In this document: positions 43,401-54,514 of the stretch, in pieces
Layout: the number at the start of each line of letters is the position of its first letter
Position numbering within the stretch: the stretch's first letter is position 1
NCBI RefSeq assembly: GCF_963259705.1
Contig: NC_081852.1
Location: 61,638,359 to 61,702,358 of the forward strand
DNA length: 64,000 nt
Source: Myotis daubentonii
Taxonomy: Eukaryota; Chordata; Mammalia; Chiroptera; Vespertilionidae
Direction: 5' to 3'
The notes under the pieces: model-generated
What the model was told of the DNA's origin: nothing
Database searches by the model: none
The model's input: the letters and a program-made list of their open reading frames with translations, nothing else
Program-made: the position numbers and the translations under genes

Positions 43401-44176
43401 ACCTAGAACTAGATAGAGAGAAGACAATTTGAAAGTCATGAAATTCCCCGTGGGTGATAGCCAGCGAATACTGACATTTGAGTGGGTTGCTCCTTGCGCT
43501 GACAATAGCGAGACAGACCGGCTTTAATCAAAGGGGGTCACGCTTTAATTACTGCGGCGGCGCCCACGGTTTTGTTACGAGGGAGTCCGACATGGTCGCA
43601 TTTGTCTTCACATCTTTCTGGAGCACCCATGGCGATTTATTCTTCGCATGAACTTTAAAACCGCATTGTTGAGTTTGAAACCAGTCCCGCTGGAATTTAA
43701 ATTGAGATTCCACTGAATGTCTACATTAATTAGGAGGCTCGCGCCATCAGCCTCGCGACCGCCCACACACAATGGTTCTCCGCTTGCCCGCGTCTATGTT
43801 CATGCCGTTCGGGCATATTTTGTGGTTTCCATCTTCTGGACCTTAACTGGCTCTTGTACTGTTGTTCCTATAGGGGGGATGGTTCCTGTTGTTTTTCCCC
43901 AAAAGACTGAAAATTTTCTCTATATTTTTATTTATATATTTGGGAAAACTATTGAATTTGAAAGGGGAATGGTTCCGAAACAAATCAAAACAAGAGCTGT
44001 CAGTAATTTGGGGCTGCCCTCTCCCGCCGCTGTCAGTCTTACTTCAGTCAGGAGACCATAAGCCTGTCTCTGCCAAGACAAGGTCAAGTTGGAGTGGTAA
44101 CAGCCAGTGTCTTTGTTTTCTTAGAGATTTTAGTGGGCATGCCTTCAGAGCCTAATTTTTTTTATCTTATTGCTTA
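43400..44176. other. Intronic DNA with a likely conserved block
   Basis: 43440-43760 is repeat-free and rich in homeodomain-type TAAT/ATTA motifs (see findings). 43790-44150 is T-rich and unassigned. Confidence 0.4.
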
Positions 44177-44612
44177 TCCTATATAACAAAAGCCTAATAT
44201 GCTAGTGTCCAGCTGTCATTCAACCAATCAAAGCGTAATATGCTAATGAATCCAAGGCCGCTCAACCACTCACTGTGACGTGCACTGACCACTAGGGGGC
44301 AGACGCTCCGACCGGTAGGTTAGCTTGCTGCTGGGGTCCGGCCGATGGGGACTGAGCGAGATGGACCAGACATGCCCTGGAGCCCTCCTGCGGTCCCTCC
44401 CCAGCTGGCCAACCTCCCGCGTCCATCCTCAGCCCAGATTGGGCACCGGTGGGGTCCCTCAGTCTGGCATGTGCCCTCTCGCAATGCGGGACCCCTCTGG
44501 GGATGGCAGAGAACCGGTTTCGGCCAGATCCCACAGGCCAGGCCAAGGGACCCTACTGTTGCACGAATTATTTCTCTATTTACAGACCCCGCTAGGTGCA
44601 CCAGGCCTCTAG
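44177..44612 (+). mobile_element. HeliBat-type Helitron
   Basis: Starts TCCTATATAACAAAAGCCTAATATG after A, and ends CACCAGGCCTCTAG before T. 436 bp without tandem repeats. Confidence 0.94.
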
Positions 44613-44639
44613 TATCGCAATAAGACGGTAACATGGCAT

Positions 44640-44965
44640 AAGTTTAAGGGGTGCCACATGTTGATTCGACACACATAGATATTGCCATATGATTTCCACC
44701 TTACCATACCTAACACCTCTATCAAGTCACATAATTACCATTTCTTCTTTGTGGTGCAGACATTTAAGAGCTAGTCTCTTAGATATTGGTTTAAGATAGA
44801 CTGTGTGTAAGGAATATAGTCGATAATATTGCAATAGCTACGTATGGTGCCAGCTCGGTGCTATGTTTATCGGGGGATCACTGCATAGGTTATATAAATG
44901 TCTAACCACTATGCGGTACACCTGAAACTAATAAATTATTGAATGTCAATGTAATTGAAAAAGAC
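44640..44965 (+). mobile_element. L1 3'-UTR fragment
   Basis: Matches a known L1 3' UTR ending: CGGGGGATCACTGCATAGGT, TATAAATGTCTAACCACTAT, GTACACCTGAAACTAATAAA, TTGAATGTCAATGTAATTGA. Truncated on the left. Confidence 0.65.
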
Positions 44966-45324
44966 AGACTTTATGCATCATGCTAAGGAAGTATTATTAC
45001 CTAGAGACCACTTTTAAAAATAGGTGAAACTAAACAAATGCAGATATGATTACAAATGAAGAGTTTATAAGAACAAATGGATCTAGAATAAAATTAAGCA
45101 TCAAAAGAACACATAGGGATGCTTTTAAATTTGTACTGATAGGGTATGAAGGGTACTTACCCCCTCAGACATAATTACATAAGGGCAAGCTATAATAAAA
45201 CGAAACTTAGAAAAGCAACATGTTTTTATAGATCTCATTTCCTAGGAGGCGACGGGAGCCACATTATTTGTCTACTTAACAAACACTCACAGAGGTGTCC
45301 TGCAACCAGGCCCGGGAGCTCACA
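44966..45324. other. AT-rich intronic DNA
   Basis: No gene or repeat recognised. Confidence 0.4.
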
Positions 45325-45332
45325 TTCTACAG

Positions 45333-45411
45333 CAAGCATGTCAAATTCAAACGCTAACACAGGCCAAATAAAGGGGGCATGTGGCCCGTGGACGCGAGTT
45401 TGACATGCCTG
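45333..45411 (+). mobile_element. 79-bp hAT micro-MITE
   Basis: Inverted termini CAAGCATGTCAAATTC and GAGTTTGACATGCCTG. Perfect 8-bp duplication TTCTACAG at 45325-45332 and 45412-45419. Very short, with no coding capacity. Confidence 0.92.
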
Positions 45412-45679
45412 TTCTACAGGCTGGAGTGGGAGGGGGCTTACTGGCACCTAAATGTAAACATCAGGCTGGCGTGTCAGAGGTGAGGTACGTTCGTGTCTTA
45501 AGGGGCCCCTCTGGCACCTGGAGCAAGGTAGCATCGCACACCTGATACGTATACCCTGTAGATATTTTCCAATCACATTTTGCAAAAACGAAACAAAACA
45601 AAAAAGCCGTCTTGGATGATGACTTGTTGAGAAAAATCATTTTAGCAGATGCCAATCAAAACACACAGCAGTTACTCCC

Positions 45680-45860
45680 GGGCGTCGAGCTCTGAACCAG
45701 GAGGTCACTGTTTGATTTCTGGTCAGGGCCCCTGCCTGGGTTGTGGGCTCCATCTCCAGTGTGGGGCAGCAGGAGGCAGCCGATCGATGACTCTCTCTCA
45801 TCATGGATGTTTCTCTCTCTCCCTTCCTCTCTGAAATCAATTAAAATATATATTTAAAAA
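45680..45860 (+). mobile_element. VES SINE, 5' truncated
   Basis: Begins near CGTCGAGCTCTGAACCAGG and runs through CAGGAGGCAGCCGATCGATG to AAATCAATTAAAATATAT. Imperfect target duplication (ACACACAGCAGTTACTCC-like and ATACATAGCAATTTACCC-like). Confidence 0.92.
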
Positions 45861-45869
45861 AATACATAG

Positions 45870-46564
45870 CAATTTACCCAGAGTTACATAAACATTATTC
45901 CAATTTCTGCACAGACATAATGAAAACACTAGAAGCCATTCCACTAATCTTCCCAACATTCAGAGTGGATACTGTAATTTTCAAATTACTTAGCACTGAT
46001 TATGACGGTGACCATTATAATTTTAATTAAGGAATACAGAACCTTGGTTGATAGAGATTAATCTCCTTGAACAAAATTCATATATTGGAAAGATTAATTT
46101 TTTTACTTATGACAATCATAGCCGTTTTCAGTTACTGCCTCCCACACACAATTAAAAAGGATGTGTCACAAATCACACCGGACTCCCTTCACCTGAACCC
46201 CAGACTCTACTCCCATGTCACACACACAAGAAGCAAACTGGAAGTCACTTTGCAACAGATGTTCAGTCAAGATAATTTATCTTTTGATTAATCGCGATCT
46301 CCACAGCGTGGAATGGAAGGTACATCCACGGAGTGGTACCTTAATCACTAATTTTAATTATGTTCTAGAATCACAACTCGTTTGCAAAATTGAGTATGTT
46401 TTTCACCAGTTAATTATCTGGCTGCACAGTGAAAAGTTTGCAAAATGCAAGGCTCCTGGTTCCTGTCTAAACGAGCAGCTGCGCATAACGGAGCCCACGG
46501 GGTTGAAATTGAAACCAGCTGTTGAGGCGTCAGGACGGGGCAAAGGGAGCCACCCAGGCTGATC
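45870..46564. other. AT-rich intronic DNA
   Basis: No gene or repeat recognised. Composition similar to the other AT-rich islands in this part of the window. Confidence 0.4.
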
Positions 46565-46572
46565 AGTTAGGA

Positions 46573-46724
46573 CAGTGGTCGGCAAACTGTGGCTCCCGAG
46601 CCACATGCGGCTCTTTGGCCCCTTGAGTGTGGCTGCGAAGTTTCAAGCGCACTGTACGTGCGCGCCCACACGTGGTATTTTGTGGAAGAGCCACACTCAA
46701 GGGGCTGCAGTTTGCCGACCACTG
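46573..46724 (+). mobile_element. Palindromic nhAT element, shortened copy
   Basis: 152 bp, same foldback family as 31596-31805 with deletions near the centre. Termini CAGTGGTCGGCAAACTGTGG and CAGTTTGCCGACCACTG. Target duplication AGTTAGGA/AGTTAGGG (46565-46572, 46725-46732). Confidence 0.94.
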
Positions 46725-46732
46725 AGTTAGGG

Positions 46733-47909
46733 GGAAGCTCGGTCCATAGGAGGCACGTGTCGGAAAGAATCAGGAACCCCAGGCATTGCTACATGGGAAT
46801 TCTGGTAAAAAAAAAAAAAAAAATTTATATATATATGATAAAGCCATTACCAGAAATAAAAAGCGAGTTTCAGGACTACAGTGGACAAATGCACAGCCCT
46901 GCAGGGCCACCATGAGTTGCTCCAACCGTCCCCAATATCCCCCTGAGGGCGCCTCTGAGTTACGCCCCCCCCCTCGCTCCGAATTCCTAGGTTGAGTCCT
47001 GAAGTCCTGACCCCAGAACCTCAGAACGCGGATGGACTGGAGCAGGGCCTGTGAAGGGGGAGTGAAGTAAAAGCAGGGCATCGGGGTGAAGCCTCATGCC
47101 GCCTGGCTGCTGTCCTCGTCAGGAGAGACACACACAGAGGGGTGGCCAGCGATCAGAGGAGACCCACCTCCAACACCTTGACCTTGGTCCCTGGAGGAAA
47201 TGCATTTCTGGGCTTACGCCGCCCACCCTGTGGCACTGTGTTGGGAGCCCTAGCACCTCACATAACCCCTCCTCCCTCCTGGATCCAAACACACTCTCCA
47301 GGGGCCCTAGAACCACCCTGACTCCAGACACCGTCCTGCCTGTGCCCCCCAAGAAGGGTCCTCCCACGACCTCCTGACTCCCTCCCTCCTGTTGTCCTAC
47401 AGAGCCCGGCTCCAAGGCCTCCTTTTCCAAGTGCAAAGCCGGCGACAGCCCATTGGAGGTTGTGCCCCATCTCTGTCCCCTCACCCCTTCTTCTCCAGGT
47501 CCCCATCACCTCAGTCACCTCACACACAGTGCACTTTCTGCCCACGCCACTAGCACCCCGTTATCATGTCTCCTCCCAAAAATAAACCCCACGAGCGCGG
47601 GTGTCTCTGTTGAACTCCAATGGACCTCTCGTGCCTAGAAAAGGCCAATCAATCCATGACCACCAGGTGGCGGGATGCATGTCGTTAAACATGTACATAT
47701 GTGGATATTTACATACAAAGAAGGTCAAAGGGAAGAAGAAGAAGACCTGATATCAACACGTAGAAGGGAATTAGTCACACGGAGACTGGTTCCACGAATG
47801 AATAAGAGGACGTACTTCCGACGAGGGCTCTATTTATTTCCTACCCCTTTCAAGGTCCCCAAGCCTAGAGCTAATGGTACCATTCTAAGTAAATTCCAGC
47901 ACCAGATTA
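46733..47909. other. Unique intronic DNA
   Basis: An A17-type run lies at 46807-46823. The rest has no recognised feature. Confidence 0.4.
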
Positions 47910-48496
47910 TCTATACTAATAAAAGGGTAATATGCTAATTAGACGGAGCATCTTCTGGACGATCTTCTGGACAAAGCCTGTTGGTGGGGCCGAGGCAGAG
48001 GTGGTTAGGGGCAATCAGGCTGGCAGGGGAGGGCAGTTAGGGGGATCAGGCGGGCAGGGGAGGGCAGTTAGGGGGATCAGGCGGGCAGGGGAGGGCAGTT
48101 AGGGGGATCAGGCGGGCAGGGGAGGGCAGTTAGGGGCAATCAGGCGGGCAGGGGAGGGCAGTTAGGGGGATCAGGCGGGAAGGGGAGGGCAGTTAGGGGG
48201 ATCAGGCGGGCAGGGGAGGGCAGTTAGGGGGATCAGGCTGGCAGGCAGGTGAGCAGTTAGGGGGATCAGGCTGGCAGGGGAGGGCAGTTAGGGGGATCAG
48301 GTTGGCAGGCAGGTGAGCAGTTAGGAACCGGTGGTCCCAGATTGCGAGAGGAATGTAGGACTGCTCTCAGGGGGAATGGACCTAAACTGGCAGTCGGACA
48401 TTCCCCAAGGGGTTCTGGATTGAAGAAGTTGCAGGCCGGGCTGAGGGACCCCTCCCCACCAGCCCCGTGCGCGAATTTTGTGCACTGGGCCTCTAG
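47910..48496 (+). mobile_element. HeliBat-type Helitron with internal minisatellite
   Basis: Starts TCTATACTAATAAAAGGG after A and ends TGCACTGGGCCTCTAG before T. The interior (about 48000-48325) is a ~31-bp tandem array, about ten copies, with core CAGTTAGGGGGATCAGGCGG. 587 bp. Confidence 0.96.
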
Positions 48497-48499
48497 TTT

Positions 48500-49900
48500 T
48501 TAAATAAACCCGCAGTGTGGGTGCTGAGACGCTGATGATACCACAGTCGTATTATATTAATAAATTATAAGGACTGACTTCACATTTCCAGAGTCTCCCC
48601 AGGGGGGCTGCGGGAGGACGTCTGAATGTTAGGAACACCCTGGCTTCCCACGCTAGCTTTTCTCCGGAGAGCACTCTCTGAGTGTCATCTTTCTCAAAGC
48701 CACGCAAAGCCCTTCCCGGACTACACCACGGCCTGAGGAGTCTTAAAGCACCACTGCCCACCCGTGGACTGGGAGTCTCATTCATCACGATGCTCCCAAC
48801 GTCGACCATGGAGCCCAAGGAGAGGGCTCAGGCGTGAGGCAAAGGACGGTCTACGAGTCCACTCCCTGGTGGGGTCAGGGCTCCGCTCAGGGCAGGAGAG
48901 CGGCTGCGGCTTCCATGCTGGTGGCCAGTCGCCTCGGACCCTGAGCCACAGGGAGACCTCCGGGTCAGCCCCACAGAAGAGCCATGAGCCCAAGGAGGCC
49001 TGTTCCCGCTGCCAGCATGGAACCGTGGGCAAGGCTCTCGCTGCCTGGAGCCTGGCGGCCGTGGGAGAGGTGCCCCTGTGGCTTCCCCCTTCCTAGGCAC
49101 AGCCTTCCCTCATCAGTGAACTGCCACGTGTCCAAAACGGAAACCATCTCCAGACGCAACAATATTTTGAATTTAATTTTAAAAAATCAATTTGCAATGA
49201 CTATTATAAAAATAAACATATTACTCACAATTCGGGTGTTCTTGAGTAGTTTCAACTGAAAATTCTCACGAAAAATGATTTTGAAGTTGGTCAGGGCTGC
49301 CACTTAGGGAAAACATTTTTTATAGACGCCCGTGGCGTGTGGGGAAGGTCCCCCGCTTATGGCGGTGTCCAACGGGCTAACAGCTGAGCGGTCAGCCTCT
49401 TGCCATCAGTCAACATTCCGGATCGAGAAGGAGGAGGGGACTTGGGTGTGGCTGAGTCTACAGCCCAGTGTGACGGGTCTGATGGGGAAAGTCCGTGTTA
49501 GAGAAACTGCAAACCTCCCCCAGCTCCGGGGCTCGCTTAGAAATGAGCATGTAGCGTTCACCGCCCTCACGGGCGACAGCTCGTAATTGGCTTCCTGTCT
49601 GCACGCTCTCAGACACAACTGCCACCCTCTCCCGGCAACTGCAGTGGGAAAAGGTGAAAAGACACCTCGGAAGCAACTCCTAATCCTCTCCGCTCAGCCC
49701 CCAGCAGTCAGAACTCGGGCGCCAACTCCCCGTGCAGACACAGCTGAGCAGCCCTGCCTTCGGGGGCGGGCAAAGGACGGGCTCCTGTGTTACCTTACAT
49801 CTCAGGGGGCTCCTAGGAAAGCGGGGTTCAGAGACAATGCCAGGTCACAACCCAGAGGCGGGCCATGTGCAAGGGCTCCTCTCCGGGAGGTCCTGGGGAC
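48500..49900. other. Unique intronic DNA
   Basis: No gene or repeat recognised. 49135-49330 is AT-rich. Confidence 0.4.
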
Positions 49901-49904
49901 ACTC

Positions 49905-50125
49905 TCTCCTCCTGACACAGTGGGGACCCCCCTCCTCCTGACGCAGTGGGGACCCCCCTCCTCCTGATGCAGTACCTGGGGACCCCCTCTCCTCCTGACG
50001 CAGTGGGGACCCCCCTCCTCCTGACGCAGTAGAGACTCCCCTCCTCCTGACACAGTGGGGACCCCCTCTCCTCCTGACGCAGTGGGGACCCCCCTCCTCC
50101 TGATGCAGTACCTGGGGACCCTCTG
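49905..50125 (+). repeat. 25-bp minisatellite, about 9 copies
   Basis: Unit CTCCTCCTGACGCAGTGGGG plus ACCCC. A variant unit with CAGTACCTGGGGACCC occurs at intervals (near 49970 and 50105), which suggests a multi-unit higher-order block. Confidence 0.95.
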
Positions 50126-50199
50126 CCTGCCTGCGGACCGGGTTCCTCTCCTGTCGTCACCAGCAGGACAAGCAGGTAGGAAACAAGTTTGGCTTAGCA

Positions 50200-50660
50200 C
50201 TTAGAAAACTCAATTACGGGGCTGCTGGCAAATTACAATCCTCGTTCCCCGTCAATTACTTTTTCTATTTTTGACACATAATCATGTGGGACTTCCAGAC
50301 CGCACTAATTCATACTTACCCGCAGAGAGAGAACAAAGTGGGGGGGGGGGGTGCATTTCAGGATTCATGTCTTACAAACAGATTTTATGTGTCTATAGTC
50401 AACATATTCAGGTTCATTAAAATGTAGCTGAACTTTCTACTGTTTTGAGTTCAAATAATTTTTATTATAAACACTCTTCCTTGCTGTTTCCTAAAAGTCC
50501 TGCTTCAAATTTTCATCTGAAATTATTTCAAATAAGTTAAGCCATGGTGTGTGTGTGTGTGTGTATAAAATTAGTATTTATTAATAGTCTTCCTCCATCC
50601 TAAAAAGCATGCTCCCAAGTTATCTTTGGATTTAATGAAAACAGAATCTCTCTTATTAAA
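50200..50660. other. AT-rich intronic island
   Basis: Low-GC, repeat-poor sequence with a G run near 50340-50351 and a short (TG)9 at 50547-50564. Candidate constrained element. Confidence 0.4.
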
Positions 50661-50663
50661 TAA

Positions 50664-51298
50664 CTAGGGGCCCGGTGCACGAAATTCGTGCACTGGGTGG
50701 GGGGGGGGGAGTGTCCCTCAGCCCAGCCTGCCCCTTCTCACATACTGGGAGCCCTCAGGCATTGACCCCCATCACCCTCCAATCGCAGGATCGGCCCCTT
50801 GCCCAGGCCTGACGCCTCTGGCCAAGGCGTCCAGCCCGGGCAGCGGGGACCCGCAGCTGCAGCGGCCCCACAATTGTGGGCTTCGCTTTAGGCCCAGGCA
50901 AGGGACCCCTAGCTCCTGGGACTGCCAGCTTCGACCGTGCCCAGCTCCCATCGCTGGCTCCACTCCTACTTCCTGCTATCACTGGCCAGGGCGGAAAAGG
51001 CGCCTGATTCTCTGATCATGGCTGGGGGGCAGGGCAAAGGCGGCCCCAGGGCCGCCTTTGCCCTGCCCCCCAGCTCTTAGCTCCCCCCTGGGTTTCCAAT
51101 CACTGTCAGTGGCAGGGGGCTTCTTCCTGCTTTCCCTTTCGCCTCCCTGCATTGTGCCTACATATGCAAATTAACCGCCATCTTGTTGGCAGTTAACTGC
51201 CAATCTTAGTTGGCAGTTAATTTGCATATAGCCCTGATTAGCCAATGAAAAGGGTAGCTCGTACGCCAATTACCATTTTTCTCTTTTATTAGTGTTGA
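50664..51298 (-). mobile_element. HeliBat-type Helitron with long hairpin
   Basis: On the minus strand the 5' end is near 51298 (TCAACACTAATAAAAG) and the 3' end is GGGCCCCTAG at 50664. The subterminal GCACGAAATTCGTGCAC palindrome typical of bat Helitrons lies at 50678-50694. An internal 26-bp perfect inverted repeat lies at 51021-51074. 635 bp. Confidence 0.92.
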
Positions 51299-51416
51299 TG
51301 AGTGGCTTTGTAGAAACTGATCTTCCAGGCACAGAAAGCAAATACATGCATTTGTAGGGAGCATGTAAGCCCAGGGCATGCTTACAAGCACCCCAAGAAA
51401 ACATCCGTATCTCATA

Positions 51417-51675
51417 CTCGAGGCGGAGCGCACGAAATCCGTGCATGGTTAGGTCCCAGGCCCGGCCTGTGACCAGGGCCATCTTCCCCGGCTGCCCGCA
51501 GCCGGCTCCACGCGCCCCCCCCCCCCCACCAGGTTCCCAGTTTGCCATTAGGCAATCGGAGCCTGACAGCCGGGAGGGAGGGACCGAGAGGTGGTCAGCG
51601 CACCTCACAGTGACTGGTCCAGTGGTCGTTCTGGTGGTTCTGCCGTTCCGGTCGCTGGGCTTTTATTAGATAGGA
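51417..51675 (-). mobile_element. HeliBat-type Helitron, short copy
   Basis: On the minus strand it begins TCCTATCTAATAAAAGCC at 51675. The 3' terminus is mutated (CGAG instead of CTAG at 51417-51420), but the subterminal GCACGAAATCCGTGCAT hairpin is present. It lies 118 bp from the preceding Helitron in the same orientation. Confidence 0.88.
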
Positions 51676-53622
51676 TGTGTTGCAAGCCCCCAGCTTATTT
51701 TGATAAGCTAGTAAGTAGCAGAAAACAGATGCAGCGAGCAGGATTCTCAGGGTTATGGCAGCCCTTTCTCATGAGACAGTTTGCTGAGCCCCATTTCTCT
51801 TTATCCCTCACCATGGGGGAGGGGGGTTGGGGGGAGGGAGAAACACAGCCCCGCCCTGATTCTCCCTGCCAGTCAAAACCAGCAGTTTTGGGCCGCGCGG
51901 AGAGGGGAGCTAAGGAGAAGGCCCCGTGTCATTAAAATGCCACCGCTCTGTAGGGACAGACATCACCCCCAAAGGAGCTGAGCGCCCGTCCTGGCGGGCA
52001 TCCCTCCCTCAGCTCCTGGGAGAAGCGTGATGTTAACAGTCGACTCCCTTGAGTAGGAATTGAAGGCATCACCGCGAAATGGAATTATCAGGCTCAAAAA
52101 GTGGGAGTTAAATAATAGCATGTTAGGAAATTAAAGGGCATTAAAAGATGATTTTGATAGGACTAATTGATTTTTAGCTTTCGGAACATACAACATCTAA
52201 TCGTTCGCTTTTGGTAGACATTCCCAGACCTTCTTTCAAAACCTCCCCACGGGGTGCTGCAGTGCGCCGTTGCCATTTTTTTACAGATCGTTCACGCCAA
52301 CTCACCAAACATCTCCACAGCCTCAGAGCGGTTTTTGGGGAGGACCACTGAGCGGAGACACACGCACGGCAGTCAGGAAAGATGCCAGCAACGGGGAGCT
52401 GAGGGGTGACCTGTGACCCCGGTGTGGTCCGGCAGCTCTCCTGTGAGTCTAAAGGACTCTGACTTAGAAAGCTGTGTTTCTCAAAACTAGGAGCATGCAA
52501 TACCAAGTAAAGGGGGTGGGAGGGGGGGGAGTCCTGTCTGGAGGAACTATAACACACATCTACAAGGAAGCGTGTTTATCACGCGAGGACTTCTAACCCA
52601 CAAGACGAACAGAAAGACCTGTGCGTCAGCCCAGGCCGCCCAGCCGTCCTCCCGGTCACTCTGACTTCGCTGGACGCATTTTCAACCTCAGCCACAACAA
52701 AAGAACCCGTGCTGGCAAGGAGACATTTAACCCCACAGATGCAGTATTTGCGGGGAGGCGGAGCACCTCTGCGGTTCCTAAAAGTTTCTTAAAAAAGATA
52801 AAGTCCGCCAATGCGGGAGGGATGCCAGGGTGAGGCTTACTGCTCAGCGGTGGGCGGAGCCAAGGGCACAAAGATGACTCAGGGAGCCAGTTACACGTGG
52901 ACCTTCCCACAGGCCGTCTGTAGGCACAAATGCCGCATGGAAATAAATGCCGGAGACATCAGCTGCCTGTCCGCGCTGCTGCAGGTGCTCAGGCAGCCCG
53001 TCCCGCCCTGCACCCACGTCCACGGCCTGAAGATAAAGGCCTGAAGGCTCTCAGAGCCGCCTCTCCCTGGTGGGACTTCAGAGACTGATGGTCCCGGTGG
53101 GACAGCCATCCCAGGACCTTGTTGCCCAGCGGCTGGGTCTGCACGCGGCGCGCCATCCACCCTCCTCTGAGCAGGCGGCAGCTCTGTCTGTCGCTTTTCC
53201 CCAACAGAAAAGCTGGGCATCAAAAGATGCAGAATGTCCCCGACGCTGAACTCCACTGTTTTTAACATTAAATTAAGGACATGAGAGAGAAAACTGTGAG
53301 GATAGGCCGTTGTGAGCAGGTCTCAGAGGAGATCATCCTTTGGGGACACATCCTGACGCTGGGACCATCTGCCACGCCCCCAGGCGGAAGGTCCGCTGTC
53401 CAGGGAGCCCTCCGGAGGCTGGCCCTGCAGCTGAGGCGGTTCACTGAGTCCTCCATCCCACGTGACGCCTGCGTGACAGGGACGTCGCGCCTGGAGGGGG
53501 CACGGACATTTGGACACCCCTGTTTTCAACCTTGGTCTATTGTGAGCCCCGGATGGCAAACCTCAGGATGAGAGCAAGTCACGCTGAAGGGATGCCAAAG
53601 GGAGAAATGCTGCCTTAGGAGT
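51676..53622. other. Unique intronic DNA with a likely conserved block
   Basis: 52030-52200 is AT-rich and looks constrained (see findings). Otherwise GC-rich with no recognised feature. Confidence 0.4.
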
Positions 53623-53637
53623 CGATGACTCCCTTTT

Positions 53638-53847
53638 TCAAAAAGTGTTTTTATTGATTTCAGAGATAAAGAGAGAGGGAGAGCGAGATAGAAACATCCC
53701 TGAGAGAGAATCGCTCATTGGCTGCCTCCTGCACGCCCTCTACTGGGGATGGAGCCCACAAGCCGGGCAAGTGCCCTGACCAGGAATGGAACCCTGGCCT
53801 CCTGGTTCATGGATCGACCCTCAACCGCTGAGCCACACCAGCCGGGC
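53638..53847 (-). mobile_element. VES SINE
   Basis: Minus-strand copy: GTGTTTTTATTGATTTCAGA tail, GA-rich tract, TGGCTGCCTCCTGCACGCCC, CCCTGACCAGGAATGGAACC and a CTGAGCCACACCAGCCGGGC head. The target duplication is degenerate. Confidence 0.94.
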
Positions 53848-53849
53848 TG

Positions 53850-54284
53850 ATGATTCAATTTTGAACCAAACTTTTGATCTGGCTCCACTATTAGTGATAC
53901 GACAAGGAAATCAGCAGATTCTATTCCGACACAGGAAGATTTTCAATTGTGCAGCCTCACCTACTGCCCATGAAGTCAAATTAGGCTTGTTTCTGTGAGG
54001 GAAATCCCCAGGTATTTCCTTGAAGATCCTCTCGGATTAATAAAGGTATGTCGATTCCACGACTTTTGCATGCCTTAAGAACACTGTGCACAGAGCATTT
54101 CTGCCTCAGATAAAGGTCGCCGGCACACAGGACCACTTTTTCGGCAGTGGGCAGAGGCATGCATGGGCATTCCCAGAGTGCCGTGGGGTGGCCGTGTACC
54201 CCTGCAGCATGGCTTGCTGTAATTTCCATGAGGGTCTTCAAGCCGATAGGAACCTGCTCACTGGCCTTAAAAGGGATTAGCTGT
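53850..54284. other. Unique intronic DNA
   Basis: No gene or repeat recognised. Confidence 0.4.
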
Positions 54285-54510
54285 GCCCGGCCGGCATGGC
54301 GCAGTGGGTGAGCATCAACCTGTGGGCCAGGAAATCTCGGTTCCATTCAGGGCACAGGCCCAGGGTTGCGGCTGGACCCCCAGTAAGGGGCGTGCAACAG
54401 GCAGCCGATCCATGCTTCTCTCTCATCACTGATGTTTCTATTTCTCTCTCTCTCTCCCTCTCCCTTCTCCTCTGAAATCAATAAAAAAATATTAAAGATA
54501 AATAAATAAA
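54285..54510 (+). mobile_element. VES SINE
   Basis: GCCCGGCCGGCATGGCGCAG head, box B region partly deleted (CGGTTCCATTCAGGGCAC), body, CT tract and AAATCAATAAAAAAATATTA tail followed by AAATAAATAAAT. Confidence 0.93.
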
Positions 54511-54514
54511 TGAC

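Noticed and set aside
47990..48330. Regular repeats suggesting a CRISPR-like array
   Set aside because: Units are direct tandem copies without unique spacers and lie inside a Helitron in a mammalian genome.
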